Positions 1-12,898 of a DNA stretch of 64,000 nt are shown in pieces (position 1 is the stretch's first letter; the number at the start of each line of letters is the position of its first letter). Source of the stretch: Trichinella spiralis. Taxonomy: Eukaryota; Nematoda; Enoplea; Trichinellida; Trichinellidae. The position numbers and the translations under genes were made by a program. The stretch spans positions 14,490,183 to 14,554,182 of the forward strand of contig CM012953.1 of the NCBI GenBank assembly GCA_000181795.3, read 5' to 3'. The notes under the pieces are model-generated. The model ran no database searches. It worked only from the letters and a program-made list of their open reading frames with translations, and was not told the DNA's origin.

Positions 1-3000
1 AGAATTCGGCATATTCTTTCTCGACTGAAGCACTTGGGATGAACATTGTTCCATCAGTGATGAATAATTCTCGTTATTGTTGAATTCCAAACGGCTGCAA
101 TCAGGATCACCAGCATCTTCGTCGTCGGAATGTTGAAAAATTTCCGCCGCCAATTTCAACTGCATCTCTTCGAAACTGTTCTTTTGAAAATGGTCCCCTT
201 CTTCAGGGGAGCTGCTAAATTCCAACTGCACTTTGGAAAAATTCCACTCCTCATCATTGTCATCCTCTTCGAACACAACTTTGGAAAAATCGAACGGCTC
301 CACAACAGCATACACTGAATTTGATAACATTCCCACGTTGGCCGTCGGACTGTGGCCAGTGTCCAGTACGGTCGCGTCGAATGCAACATCATTGATAGCC
401 GATTCGAACAACAACGGAGACAAATTCCCATCCTTCCATTCTTCACCACACCCGTTCGCATGTTCAGAATGTTGACCCGTTAGAATATCCTCATCAACTG
501 GCAATATCTCCTCATCCTTCGTAACCAATTCCCCATCTTGAGCAATATCATTCGACAATGCTGCAAGTCCATAATCAAAATGCTGACAAATAGCCGCTTC
601 AAAACTATCCACACTGTGCGACTGTTGCTTTATAGATGCATCGTCGTTTTGTTCGTCATCTTCTTTGATAGTGCTCTTATTTTCTATCAAAGCAGTGGTG
701 GTGTTTTGATCAGCTATTGCCAATTTTGCAAAGATCTCTTCAGCTCGATTCAAAGTCAGACCAAAAGTTGAATTCAACTCAGCTTCAACTGCTTGCAACA
801 TAGTTGCAAAATCTGAGTTCGGCAATTCATAATTTTCATCAACATAACTCGCTTCTTCTACATTGCAAAATATACTTTCAGGGGATGGAAATATTTTTTC
901 CAAATTAACATCTTCTTCGTTGTTCACGGTGCCCATACAAGAGGGACGTTCATTTGCATAATTAACACTTTCATCACTGATCGTATCACGTCTTACATTG
1001 TTCGTTCTCTTCTTGTCATTGATCTCAAAATTCAGATCCAAATTGAATGTTTCCTTTGTTGAAATGTTGTGCTCATTTACAACTTTTGGTGTTGAACTTT
1101 TCAGCAATTTCGACATTACTGATACAAAAGAACGGCAAAGCGACGAATGCTCAACTTCAAACTGAGACTGCAAAGATGTCTGCAATCTTAAATGCGACGT
1201 CAAATCCAACGGATTCCAAACTTCTAATTTTTCCTTCAATAAATGATAATAAGCAAAACAAAAACTCCAATAAATAAATAAATAAATTAATTAATTAATT
1301 AACACTTACACCAAAGGTCAAAAGTGATTTGTTGAATATATTCGACATAGCGGTTGAATGTTCTGCAAATTTTTGCTTATATGCTTCGTAATGAGTTGCA
1401 CTATCTGCAAGAAATTCACGAAAACTCAAAAAAAATAATAATAAATTTTTAAACATACCTTCCGCTGAATCTTGCTTTCGACTATTTGATTTGTAAGGTT
1501 TATCATGTATCATTAAAAGTTTCAAACATTCAGGCTTCAAATCTCTCGGTATCATTCTAGGATTCGAAGAGTACATGGTAAAATTTGTTCGTGCACCGAT
1601 GGCTCTGTGAATGCGATTCTTTGTACTCTCGCTGTGAGATTGCATCTGAATATATTTTTAAAATATTCACATTTTCAAAATTTTTTTATAAATAAAATTT
1701 TAAAAAAAGCTAAAATATATATATGTTCATAATAAATCAAATGAAAAGATGCACGAATAATTAATTTAATGTCACAAAAATTATCAGTTCATTTTAAATA
1801 AAAATAATAACAATAATTTGGATTTACATTTTGTTCTTTGCCTTTTGTTACTAAAATTAAAATTTCTCCTTCACGCTTGCGTGCAGTTCGACCCATTCGT
1901 TGAACAAGCCGTATCGGTGAAGTCGGTGAATCGTAACAAACAATCAAATCCACTTCACCTATATCAAGTCCTTCTTCTCCTACACAAGTCGAAACCAAAG
2001 TATTATAGCAACCTCTTTGAAATTCTTTTACCACCTGAATTTACTTGCACACCATAAATTTGATTATTAATTAAATTATTTATTTATTTATACTAACCTC
2101 GAGTTGTTTTTTCTGTGATATACCTTTGCTTGTGCTACGACCATAACTTTGGCCGACAAATTTCATCGCTTTTATCAATGGACGCAAATTGTTCAACATT
2201 TCAGTAATTTCAGATACACTATCTCGATATGAAGAAAAAACAATTACCCGTGTTGAAAGTTGCTCTGAAATAAATCGAATCAAATTATTAAAATATGAAG
2301 AATTAATTCAAAATTAATAAATGTATACTTTCTTTATTTTTTTGAAAATGATCTAGAAGAATTTCGATCAGTTTCACCATTTTTGGATGACTAGTTTTAG
2401 CCAATTGTAAAGTTTCCAAGACCCGATTGTTCCACTCTTCTTCGGAATAATTGAAATCAGTGTTTGCAAATTTGCTTTGTGTTGCTTTGAGAATTTGTTC
2501 ATTCGAATCGAACGTTTGCCTCAGCGTCTGGTAAGCGTCCAGAAATTCACAATTACAAGAAAGTTGCTGACGAAGCCTGGGCGTCGCCTGATCACCAATA
2601 ACTTTATCTAGAAGAAAATGAAAACAAAAAAATTATCATTATTCTCTCTTCTATTTAAATTTTAATCTTTTCTCATTCGAACCCGTCAAATAGTTGAACA
2701 GCGATTTGAATCCATGCATTGTCATCAATTCGTAACCATGATATAAGCTGATTGCGCCATGGAACAAACTTTCAATGCGACTTCGGTCACGCTGATGCAC
2801 GAAAAATAAAATATAATAATTAATTTCAATTTGATTGAATTTAATTATTACAAAATTTAAAAAAAATCCTACAGAATTGGCGTTAGTATTAGCGCGATAT
2901 TTGTCCCTTTCTTGGAGAATTTGCCATTTGGAATAATTTTCCAATTTACGGAATGTCAAAACCCGCTCTTGTGACAACCGATCAAAATATGTTTGCAATA

Positions 3001-4626
3001 CCTAAAATTTCATCATATTCTTAATGTGAACAAACAAATCAACAACAAGAAAAATCATCCACCTACATTTATGTATTTTTCAGCTACAGTAACTAACACC
3101 GGTTCAAACGGGACAACAATCTTCTTGATCGCACGACTGTGCGTGTATTGTTGCAATTCAGCAGAATCTTCAGATCGTATTTCCAAATGAGCAATCAACA
3201 AATTTTGAATTACCTGTTGAACCATCTACAAAAATTTGTTACTTGCATATCTTTAAAATAACCGCTTTAAAAATTATTCAAACCTTCAAATCGGAGCCTG
3301 GAGTTGCACTTAAAGCTAAAACCCGAAAATGACTACCATACTTAATCATTTCATTTATCACCTGAAGATGAAAGTCGCGCGATTTTTCAAAATTCGAAAT
3401 CAAATACGAAACAGTAGAAAAAAAATGTCAAACCTGACAATAAGCATGATTGCCAGTAGCTCGGTGCGCTTCGTCTACCACAAGACATTTAACATCAGTA
3501 ACGGGACATGCTAATCGAGACAAATCGTTCAAAAATACCTGAGGAGTGAGAAAAAACATTCTTTTCGTTTCCCATTCTAATTTTCTCGAAGCTGGATTTT
3601 TACAACCTTAAAAATTGCTCATGTTCAATGAAAACATTCTATTATTAAATGTTCTTATTTGAATGCGATAAAATTAAAATTGAACAAATACCCGTCATTT
3701 CTGCAACTGCTTCATTAGGTACACCCATAATTTTGTAGCATGCTTCAACCTGCTGTGCTACTAACGGCTTGGTAGGAGCCATGAAAACAATCTTTCCAGA
3801 TGGATACCATCTGCAAAATAAGCATTTACAAATAATACAATGCAATACAGTCAACGCTAAAATTTTGCTTTAAAAATCCTAATCTTCTGAATCACTACAA
3901 CTGAAATTATTACTTTTCTTATTTTATAAAATTTTTATTCTGTCAAAATTCAAAATATTCAACCGATGAGCTATATAATATTAGTATAAACTAAAAAAAG
4001 AAATCACAAGTGATTAATAATGAAAAATTACATTCACTAGAAATAAAACTACAATCTAAAAGCATTTACCGATAAAAATTGTACATCACTACAGCAGCAA
4101 TAAGCGTTTTCCCCAATCCAGTGGGCAGTGTAACTAACGTATTGTAATACAGTGCTTTTGCAGCAATTTCAAATTGATACTGCCTTAAAGGAACATTCGA
4201 TGGGTAAATCCAGGTGCGACCAGCACTTTTGTCAAATCCATCAATTTCCATCGGCTCATTTAAAGATGAATCTTCATTTAAATAATTTCGTTTAATTTCG
4301 TCAGTTTTGAATGACTGATGATGAAGCCCTGAAGTACCAGCTACACATCGTGCATTGTACATCAACTCCGTGTCATCCAAGGCCTTACAAAGCAAATCAT
4401 CCTCTATATCGTCAAAGTCAACTGATACATCGTCGTTTAGTGGTTTATCGTGAAAAGCTGTTTGAGCAGAATAATCGCATAAAGTTGTAACTAAATTTTC
4501 AGATTGGGAAGAAGATGCAGGCTTAAACAATTTTCTAGGAACAGTTGATCCGGTTAAATCTTGCCGACCGACAAAAGAATCGGATGAACATTTCCAAGTG
4601 TCAAATAGTGTCTTTTGTCGAAGCAT
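1..4626 (-). CDS. FANCM: FANCM DNA translocase (Fanconi anaemia/Hef/Mph1 family), 3' end beyond window
   Basis: Remodels stalled replication forks and anchors the Fanconi core complex in the nucleus. Thirteen exons join in phase: 4626-4070, 3810-3692, 3606-3434, 3361-3284, 3225-3067, 3001-2873, 2791-2683, 2607-2329, 2264-2098, 2034-1828, 1645-1459, 1404-1310 and 1233-1, giving 1164 codons with no stop at the edge. Helicase motifs: TLPTGLGKT (K173), [18 protein letters not shown] (D270), LSATPG (near 301), [15 protein letters not shown] and [12 protein letters not shown] (from 635). The start is set by [11 protein letters not shown], which matches the human FANCM N-terminus. After motif VI, the SNPRMIP segment and [13 protein letters not shown] resemble the human stretch that binds the MHF histone-fold pair. 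The last exon is long, acidic and low in conservation, as in other FANCM proteins. The ERCC4-like/HhH C-terminus, if present, lies outside the window. The family call is very secure; exact exon ends were read by eye. Confidence 0.96.
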
Positions 4627-5443
4627 ATCAAAACGTTTTAAAACATTTAAAAAATACAAAAAACGTATAAAAGCAAAAATAACATGCCCTTAAATTATAT
4701 TCTAATCCATTCTATTACAGTTCAAAAAAAAGAATGTAAGTATTAATTTTAGTTTACTGTAATTCTTGAATGCATTCAAGTTATTGAATAAATTAAACAT
4801 AAATTTGATGCATTGATTAATTCAACTATTTATTGAACTATCATATTTTATTATATGAATATTTTAAAAGTTATGTAATTATAAGGTGTTTTAAATCAGC
4901 TAACATAAAACTGAATAGAGCGAATGTTTTCGCTAAAAGATTATGCAGTAGAAAGCTCATCAAATTTCATTCCGCTCATCTGAACGTTTATCTTAAATAG
5001 CTATAATAGAGCAACAATCATAAATCGAGTTGATCAAGTTTGAGATATCAGATTTCCACTGAAATATTTTTTGTAAAAAATCTTCTTCAAAACTAGCAAA
5101 GAAAGTAAAAAAACTCAAAATAATATAAAAGAGTTTTTTCTATATTTTGGAACAAACAACAATCTGATTTCATGTACTATTTCCACCGTTGGTAAACGTC
5201 ATCCTGAAATTTTAAATTAGTTGCTCATTCTTGATCAATGATATATTTGAGCAAGTTTTGAATAGTTAGTAAAATGTTTGCATAGTTTTACAAAATAGTT
5301 TGAGCAGTCTAGTTACTAAAAAATTTTAAACAAATATGCTTAACAAATACCAGCAAGTGGCTATAGCTACTATAAACATACATTTCCTTTTTCTCTGTGA
5401 TATTTTAATTTTACTTTTTCAATGCAAAAAAATTGAGCAATGG
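4627..5443. other. Intergenic, FANCM upstream region
   Basis: AT-rich sequence between the FANCM start and the first tandem repeat unit. No open frame with coding character, RNA gene or repeat was recognised. It should contain the FANCM promoter, but no clear TATA box or initiator could be assigned. Confidence 0.5.
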
Positions 5444-5600
5444 AATATCTTTTATTTGAACATTATCCTTTATGGCAAAGTAATGAGCAGTGGTCCAAAT
5501 TCAGTAAATTATAAGTTTAAAATCAGCAGTTTACAATGTGATTAAAATATCTCGTACAATTCAACGTTTACCAAGTTCAATTAAATTGATATGCAAGAAA

Positions 5601-5945
5601 ACTGAATTAATGTGAAATAAAAAAGTGAATGAATAATGAAGTGAATTAAAAAGAAAATTAATGTGATAAATTTTAATGCTTGGCGAGAACGAAATCAAAG
5701 TTCGGGGCCAAGGTTCCGGGAAACGTTTTACTCGTTCAAGACAAATATTCGCAAACAATAACGCTATCAACAGAATAAAACACACACGCACACAATACAA
5801 AGCCGTTCAATCACACACACCAAAAATCCGGGGTCCCGCGCACACCAACACTTCCTCCTACGGTAGATGGCCGACACTCAAGTTCTAGCACTCCGGTGAC
5901 GTCGCCGTGACGCCATCTTGCGTCATCCCAAAACGGCCCATCACA
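5601..5945. other. GC-richer segment present in unit A only
   Basis: Unit B runs straight from the equivalent of 5600 to that of 5946, so this ~345-base piece is an insertion in A or a deletion in B. It is more GC-rich than its surroundings (5690-5940), with CA-rich runs and several GTGACG/TGACGT-type words. No protein similarity and no clean terminal repeats were recognised; a TG...CA pair with a target duplication could not be settled because the borders are AT-rich. A mobile-element remnant is the likeliest explanation. Confidence 0.45.
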
Positions 5946-6288
5946 ACACAATTAATAAATCTGTTTTCCAAAATATGTTAAATATGATACAAATGTATAA
6001 TCCCATGTGAAGATCTCTTTCTCACAGTATAAGAACAATTCTTTTTTGAGATTGCAGTCTGGGTATTCTTTACTATCATTTACAACAATGATGATATGCA
6101 CATTCATTACTTGTTTCTTTCAATAATCCACAGAATTTTTTGTTTCTTGATATGTTTCCATAAAATAAGAACGGTACTTAAACATGAAAACTTGCTGCTT
6201 GGAAAAAATGCAAACGATACCATCATCTAAATAAAGCGGACTGAGAAAGTAATAGCATCACAAAGTGAACACACAGAATAATAACAAT

Positions 6289-6501
6289 TGATAGATTTTA
6301 TTTAGCTTAAACAACCAAAGTAAAGACCGTGTAACGCAGTTGTGCGCGGAAGAGCTAAGTGAAGTGAAAATAGATAGCGCATTCATTATATATATACGAA
6401 AATGACGTCACAGTGACACGTTCTAACGATCAGCTCTATCGTAGGCTAGAGCTTCCGCCTAAATTGCCAAAGACTAGAGGTCACGAGAATGCTTTTCTCC
6501 A
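6289..6501. mobile_element. Probable solo LTR, 213 bp
   Basis: The segment begins TGATAG and ends TCTCCA, the TG...CA pattern of long terminal repeats. It is flanked on both sides by the 5-base direct repeat ACAAT (6284-6288 and 6502-6506), as expected for an LTR-retroelement target duplication. The paralogous position in unit B (about 11108-11130) lacks it, so it inserted after the duplication. No internal retroelement sequence remains, consistent with LTR-LTR recombination. The superfamily cannot be told from the LTR alone. Confidence 0.65.
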
Positions 6502-6966
6502 ACAATAATGAAATACAATGAAAATAAATTGACAGTAATACATGCAAAAAACGTGGCCGTTTTGCAATTTCAATTGCGTAACTTTATGAAAACAAATCTT
6601 TCTATGTATATAATTAGAGATAGTACCTAAACAATATGAGTAATATCTGATGTAGTATTAACACATGTTACTCACTTCCAAATAGGCAAAAATGTCTTCA
6701 TAAATATAGATGCAGCCACAGATGAAGCGTAGCAAATAGAGAAAGCGCTAAATTGAACTGCATAATAGGGTCAGCATTTTGTATTGCTTATTTCTTTAAA
6801 TAGCAACAATTGATCTACATTACAAATGCAAACCAATATTTAATTCATTATCATACTTTAAAAATTACAGTATGTTTTATAAAATTTTATTTTCAATTTT
6901 ACAAAGAAGATTCCAACTTTTCAATGCACAAAATTAATTACATGCACAGTAAACAGTATAATTATA

Positions 6967-8284
6967 TTAGGTGCATGCATCCAAGTTCTTCGTGGTGATC
7001 ATCTTTCTGAATAAGTCAGCTGCTTCTTTGCTCAAAACGCAAGCAACGCTTGCTCCATATTTTGCATCATTCGCCTAATTGATTTTAAATTTAGTAAAGG
7101 AAAGAATGAAAAATTTATTCAATCATACCGTTCTTCCAGTATTGCTTAAGCATATGAAATCAGAATCTGATTTCGGAACAGACCATCTTGCACTGTCTTG
7201 TCCTATTGGAATTACAGTGTCTTTAACAGTTATTGGCCCTAATACGTTTTCCACTTTTAATGTGCCAGCGCATGATTTTCTCAAAACAGTTGCAGTTGTT
7301 CCAGGTGTGTAAACTTGGAAGGATTTTTGCATAATTTTAACGATATAATTCAAATATATATCTGAAAATACAATATTTTTTCTGTTTAATATATTTTTTA
7401 TTAATTTTCTGAATTCAGATGTACCCGATGAATATGCTACTGGTGCTGATGCAAATATTTTCACAGTTCCTGGTGCAGTCAAAGTCGCTACGCCATCACC
7501 AGAAGCAGATGCAGTTGGCTGATATGTATGCAAGCCATTAACGAGTCTTTGAATTTCAGTTGAATCATAGAAAGCGGGTACTGTTGCAGATTTCTGAGCA
7601 AAAAATACGATGGGTTGTTCATAATCGATTATTTTTGCTAAAATTAATTGGGTTTTTGAATTGAATTTTAAAAAATATAACTGTATACCAATAGCCCTCA
7701 AATTGACATCAGAATATGACATGCATAAAAATGCAGCTGCTTCCTTTGTGGTCTTTTCATTCGAAAATAGATCTCCTATAGCAAGTGCTAAATTTGGAAA
7801 ATACTTTGCTGTGTGTACCAACCAAAATCCTTTATTATTATCTTCAGCCATTATTACACCTAAATAAGAAATCATGTTGTCATAATTTTAATGTGATGCA
7901 TTTCTCATATACCTTTTCCAGGACTCATGGGAAGTTCAAATTTAAAATGTGGAGGATAATTGCTGTATGCTACAATATTTGTATTGGGCTTGTTTTGTGA
8001 ACCAATATAAATATTCATTGTAGAATGAATTGGTTGCTGTTGGGCATCTATATCTGCTGCAGCTGACCAGTCTGTTGCAGCAGTTGGTAGAAGATGATGT
8101 GAAGATTTCCCTCCTGGCAATTTATAGACAAAGAACCTGAAAAGTATTATTAAATAGTTAGATTTATTGTGCACTTGAATTTTCATTACCAATCCACATC
8201 ATTATTTTGTTCTTTGCATTGGTAATCAATGGGTGTTACACCTAACTGCAAGGTATATAGAGCTATAACATAAAATATGAACAT
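6967..8284 (-). CDS. Secreted DNase II-like protein, copy A, predicted catalytically dead
   Basis: DNase II enzymes cut DNA in acid compartments or outside the cell. Six exons give about 348 residues, near the usual DNase II length. The first exon encodes a signal peptide (MFIFYVIALYTLQLG, mature chain near the first Cys). GFWLVHTAKYFPNLA matches the first conserved DNase II histidine block. The second block, DHSKW in human DNase II, reads DSARW here, so both the His and the Lys of the H-x-K motif are changed. Two internal introns (near 7670-7625 and 7427-7365) happen to lack stops, and conserved spacing in the family shows they must be spliced out. The last exon ends at ACT-stop. Trichinella is known to carry a very large DNase II family with many inactive-site members, so a non-nuclease role at the host interface is plausible but inferred. 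Confidence 0.9.
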
Positions 8285-10637
8285 TTTTCTAATTTTAAAC
8301 AACGTCTGCTCAGAGTGCACTATATATACAGATGCGTTTAGACACTAAATAAACAAGAAAGCAAAAAGATTATGAATTTTTATTGTCATGATTTTTGTTT
8401 TGCGTGATCGTTATTTTTTTTCATTGTTTAATAGTTTGTTGAGTTTGTAGTATAATTTTGAGTGTACATTGAATTGTTGCATCTGTCTGAATTCAAATAA
8501 CTCCATATTAATTGTGCAGCATCAAAATTTGTTATATTAATGCTCTTTTAACAGCTAATTAAATTTAAGGATTGAAGCTTACTGCAATGTTATCAATAAA
8601 AAATTTCTGCTTTTGTCGTACGTAAATTTTGTTTTGTGTTTTATCAAATTTTTAATGTTGCATCAAATTTATTAAATTTGTTTTGTGTTTTAATTTTGCT
8701 ATCCTGTGAAATAAATTTAACACTGCTTTGAAATATGCTGTGGAATATTTTTTATCATTTTACTTTATTTCACACTGCAATTATATTTATAGCCTCAACT
8801 AATGTTAAAATACAGTTTATGAAAACCTCTTCTTTTTTAATGTTTTTTTGCTGTAGATATTTACATTTATAATTGTGACAAAACTAAAAATTGCTATTTT
8901 AATTTGCTTCAGTAGATTTTATTATTAGTTGCTTTGAATATAATTTTGGCATATTTTATTGAATACTGTCTTAAATAGAACTATTATAAGATTAAACAAA
9001 TTTCATTACATTGAAATTAATGCTTAAAGGTTAGCTCAAAGGAGGCGATTTATAATTCATTTCAAAGATTAATTACTCATAAATACGTTAAAACACTTTT
9101 TATAAATTTGATGGATGAACAACTTTTGTTAAAGCTAAGTTTAAAGTGCAAGTTTAAAATTTGTTTTAAAGTTCAACTTGTTTAAAATACTGTAAGAAAT
9201 TTTAAACAAACTTTATGGCTTAAAATTGGTGTTTAAACTTAGTTTAAAGCAAACAGTTAAAAATTCATTTTAAAGTGAAGTTTATTTAAAGTACTTCAAA
9301 TTAATTCAATTACTTTAATGTGTGTTTAAAAACATTATATCTCAAATCGTAGCTGGGCTCCTATGAATTTGTATTGAAATTTTTGTTTTCTTGAATATGT
9401 TATTTCAAACAAAGTATTTATTTATGAAATATCTTCCTGAATAGATGAAATAACATATCTCTTCTATTTCCCTAATTAAATTATTTGCACATTGTTTCTG
9501 ATTGGCAAATTTATCTTCCAGTGAATACTTGCTTTCGACGACATGCAAATCTCTTCTGTTTGTGCTGTAGGTTGATTATTCTCTTCGAATTTCGTTGTTG
9601 TGCGCGTTTTCTGTCTGAATAAACTGTATTATTTTACTTTGCAGGTATAGTATTTTTATAAAGATAGTTTAACTTAGTAATTGTATTTTTAGGATAAGAT
9701 TTTAAGCATTCCAATAAATTGAAGTACTATTTATAAAAAATAAAAGTGAATTTATCATCAAAAAATGCTCTACAGTCGCTTTTGCAAATATTCATTTTAT
9801 TGTAATTTAAATTGCAAATACAAAGCGCTTGTTGTTGACGCTGCATAATGGAAACGAAATGGATAACGTTTTCAAAGCAGTTAATGAGAAAGTATCCACG
9901 ATCCCGTGTGTTTCCAGACCGTCTCTGATTCTGGTTGTCCCGTTAGCCCAACGTTGGCTAACTTTGCAGATCAGGCGGAATGCAGTGCTTTCAACGTACT
10001 ATGATCGTAGAGATTTACTCTGTTAATGACGAATCCATTTGAACCCACTTTAGCTGAAAAATATATTTAGCTGAAAAATATAATTTCCATTTCAGCGGTG
10101 TCGTTTCGGCTCATTTTCCACAATTACTCTGCAGCAATTTTATAACTTATAAATTTCCATTTGTTTTTTTTGATTGCCAAAGCCATTCCAGGCAAATAAA
10201 GCCCAACAAAGCGATCACTTTAATCGTTGAACACGAGCAGAGCAACATTTCACATTCAACAGCATAAAACATCAGTTTATTACACTGAACAAATGGTAAA
10301 TTATCCGTCATAAATACATAAATCCAGTACTGTTGCCAATATCAATAGTACAATGCTGGCGCTTGAAACGGAGCAAACAAACAGACAAACAAACAAACAG
10401 CAAAAATTATGAACAATTAATTTTACATTTCGTTCAAATTTACTAAGCAGTGCTTTTCAATTGATTGAATACCAAAATTATTCTATGACAATCAAGCTGT
10501 ATGGGGAAGGTAGAGGGACAGAAAGTTTATTTTCATCACAGCACATCAGTTAATCCACACAATTTTTGGATAAATCAACTGGCTGAACAACCAGAAAAAC
10601 GTTACATTCAAAGCACAATGATTACTGATGTGATATG
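8285..10637. other. Non-coding flank of DNase II copy A
   Basis: No gene recognised. The TATATATA stretch at 8322-8332 lies about 40-50 bases upstream of the start codon and may be the core promoter; unit B has a longer TA run at the same place. Between about 9120 and 9330 the sequence is crowded with TTTAAA/GTTTAAA words, a pattern that recurs in weaker form at 13605-13695. The stretch 9829-10026 is open in one frame, but the paralogous region in unit B does not keep that frame, so it is not called as a gene. 10027-10637 is unique AT-rich spacer. Confidence 0.5.
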
Positions 10638-11576
10638 CTTTATGGCACAGTAATTTACAGCATGCCTAAGTTGGTGAACTATGAGTTTAAAATCAGCGGC
10701 TTACAATGTGATTGGAAAATATTTCGTACAATTCAACGTTCACCAAGTTCAATTAAATTGATATGCCGGGAAACATCATAAATCAATAGATGTGTTTTCA
10801 AAAATGTGATAAATATCCTACAAATGTATAATCCTATGTGAAGATTTCTTTCTCACTGTATAAGAACAATTCTTTTTTGAGATTGCAGTCTAGGTATTCT
10901 TTACAAACATTTACAGTGATGGTGATGTGCACATTCACTACTTGTTTCTTTCAATAATCCACAGAATTTTTTGTTTCTTGATATGTTTCCATAAAACAAG
11001 AACAGCACTTAAACATGAAAACTTGCTGCCTGGAAAAAGTGCAAGCAATACCATCATGTAAATAAAGCAGACTGAGAAAGTAATAGCATCACAAAGTGAA
11101 CTCACAGAATAATACAACTGAAAAACAATGAAAATAAATTGACCGTAATACATGCAAAAAAGGCGGCCGTTTTGCAACTTCAGTTGCGTAACTTTATGAA
11201 AACAAATTTTTCTATGTATATAACTGGAGATAGTACCTAAACAATATGAGTAATATCTGATGTAGTATTAACACATGTTACTCACTTCCAAATAGGCAAA
11301 AATATCTTCATAAATATAGATGCAGCCACAGATGAAGCGTAGCAAATAGAGAAAGCGCTAAATTCCACTGCATAGTAGGGTCAGCATTTTGCATTGCTTA
11401 TTTCTTTAAATAACAACAATTGATCTACATTACAAATGCAAACCAATATTTAATTCATTATCATACTTTAAAAATTACAGTATGCTTTATAAAATTTTAT
11501 TTTCAATTTTACAAAGAAGATTCCAACTTTTCAATGCACAAAATTAATTACATGCACAGTAAACAGTATAATTACA

Positions 11577-12898
11577 TTAGGTGCATGCATCCAAGTTTTC
11601 TTTCGTTATCATCTTTCTGAACAAGGCCGCTGCTTCTTTGCTCAAAACGCAAGCAACGCTTGCTCCATATTTTGCATCATTCGCCTAATTCATTTTCAAT
11701 AGAGTAAAGGAAAAAACAAAAAGTAAATTCAATCATACCGTTCTTCCAGTATTGCTTAAGCATATGAAATCAATATCTGATTTTGGAACAGACCATCTTG
11801 CACTGTCTTGTCCTATTGGAATTACAGTGTCTTTAACAGTTATTGGCCCTAATACGTTTTCCACTTTTAATGTGCCAGCGCATGATTTTCTCAAAACAGT
11901 TGTAGTTGTTCCAGGTGTGTAAACTTGCATGGATTTTTCCAGAATTTTAACAATATAATTTAAATATATATCTGAAAATACAAAATTTTTTCTGTTTTGT
12001 ATATTTTTTAGTAATTTTTCGAATTTAAATGTACCTGAGGAATATGCTACTGGTGCCGATGCAAATATTTTGACAGTTCCTGGTGCAGTCAAAGTCCTTA
12101 TGCCATCACCAGAAGCAGATGCAGTTGGCTGATATTTATGCAATCCATTGACAAGTTTTTGAATTTCAGTTGAATCGTAGAATGGTTGGGCGGCTGCTAC
12201 TGCCGATCTCTGAGCAAAATACACGATGGGTTGTTCATAATCAATTATTTTTGCTAAAATCATTTCTGCTTTTGAATTTTATTTCAATAAAATAAAACTG
12301 TATACCAATAGCCCTTAAATTAACATCAGAATATGACATGCATAAAAATGCAGCTGCGTCTTTTGTGGTCTTCTCATTCGAAAATAGATCTCCTATTCCA
12401 AGTGCTAAATTTGGAAAATACTTTGCTGTGTGTACCAACCAAAATCCTTTATTATTATCTTCAGCCATTATTACACCTAAATAAGAAACCTTGATGTCAT
12501 AATTTTAATGTGATACATTTTTCATCTACCTTTTCCAGGACTCATGGGAAGTTCAAATTTAAAATGTGGAGGATAATTGCTGTATGCTATAATATTTGTA
12601 TTTTGCTTGGTTTGTGAACCAATATACTTATTCATTGTAGAATGAATTGGTTGCTGTTGGGCATCTATATCTGCAGCAGCTGTCCAGTCTGCATCAGCTG
12701 GTTTAAGATAATGTGAGGATTTTCCTGATGGCAATTTATAGACGAAGAACCTAAAAGGTAGTATGAAATAGTTTGATGTATGATGTGCGTGAGTTTGCAT
12801 TACCAGTCCAAAGCATTCGCATCTTGGAAACATTGGAAGTCAACGGACGTTACGCCTAACTGCAGGGTATATATAACTATAACATAAAGTATGAACAT
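11577..12898 (-). CDS. Secreted DNase II-like protein, copy B, predicted catalytically dead
   Basis: Tandem paralogue of the gene at 6967-8284, same strand and exon plan. A signal peptide (MFILYVIVIYTLQLGVTS) begins at 12898. The first histidine block GFWLVHTAKYFPNLA is kept, and the second catalytic motif again reads DSARW instead of DHSKW, so the loss predates the duplication. The intron near 12295-12255 shifts frame if read through, which confirms splicing between AIG and KIIDYEQP. The C-terminal exon (ANDAKYGASVACVLSKEAAA...) is nearly the same as in copy A. Substitutions concentrate in the N-terminal third after the signal peptide and in the loop with FYDSTEIQ. Most of the fold is retained, so a maintained non-enzymatic protein is more likely than a pseudogene. 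Confidence 0.9.

Larger units (their letters stand above)
5444..10026. repeat. Tandem segmental duplication, unit A (DNase II-like locus)
   Basis: Aligns by eye with 10638-14306. Anchors on the left are the stretch around 5450-5560 against 10640-10740. In the middle is the whole DNase II-like gene. On the right, 9570-10020 aligns with 13815-14300. The copies differ by many substitutions and small indels, so the duplication is not recent. Unit A has two extra segments that unit B lacks, near 5601-5945 and at 6289-6501. About 600 bases (10027-10637) separate the units and have no counterpart in either. Ends are approximate. Confidence 0.8.

Noticed and set aside
156-461. Minus-strand frame of 101 codons at the left edge
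   Set aside because: It lies in another frame over the long FANCM exon, whose own frame is open to base 1 and joins in phase with the upstream exons.
4627-4659. FANCM start extended upstream (non-ATG)
   Set aside because: The extension would start at [11 protein letters not shown] at 4626 matches the human N-terminus.
7365-7875. DNase II copy A read as one uninterrupted 250-codon exon
   Set aside because: Two introns happen to be free of stops. Copy B shifts frame in one of them, and family spacing supports splicing.
9829-10026. Small open frame right of DNase II copy A
   Set aside because: The paralogous sequence in unit B does not preserve the frame.
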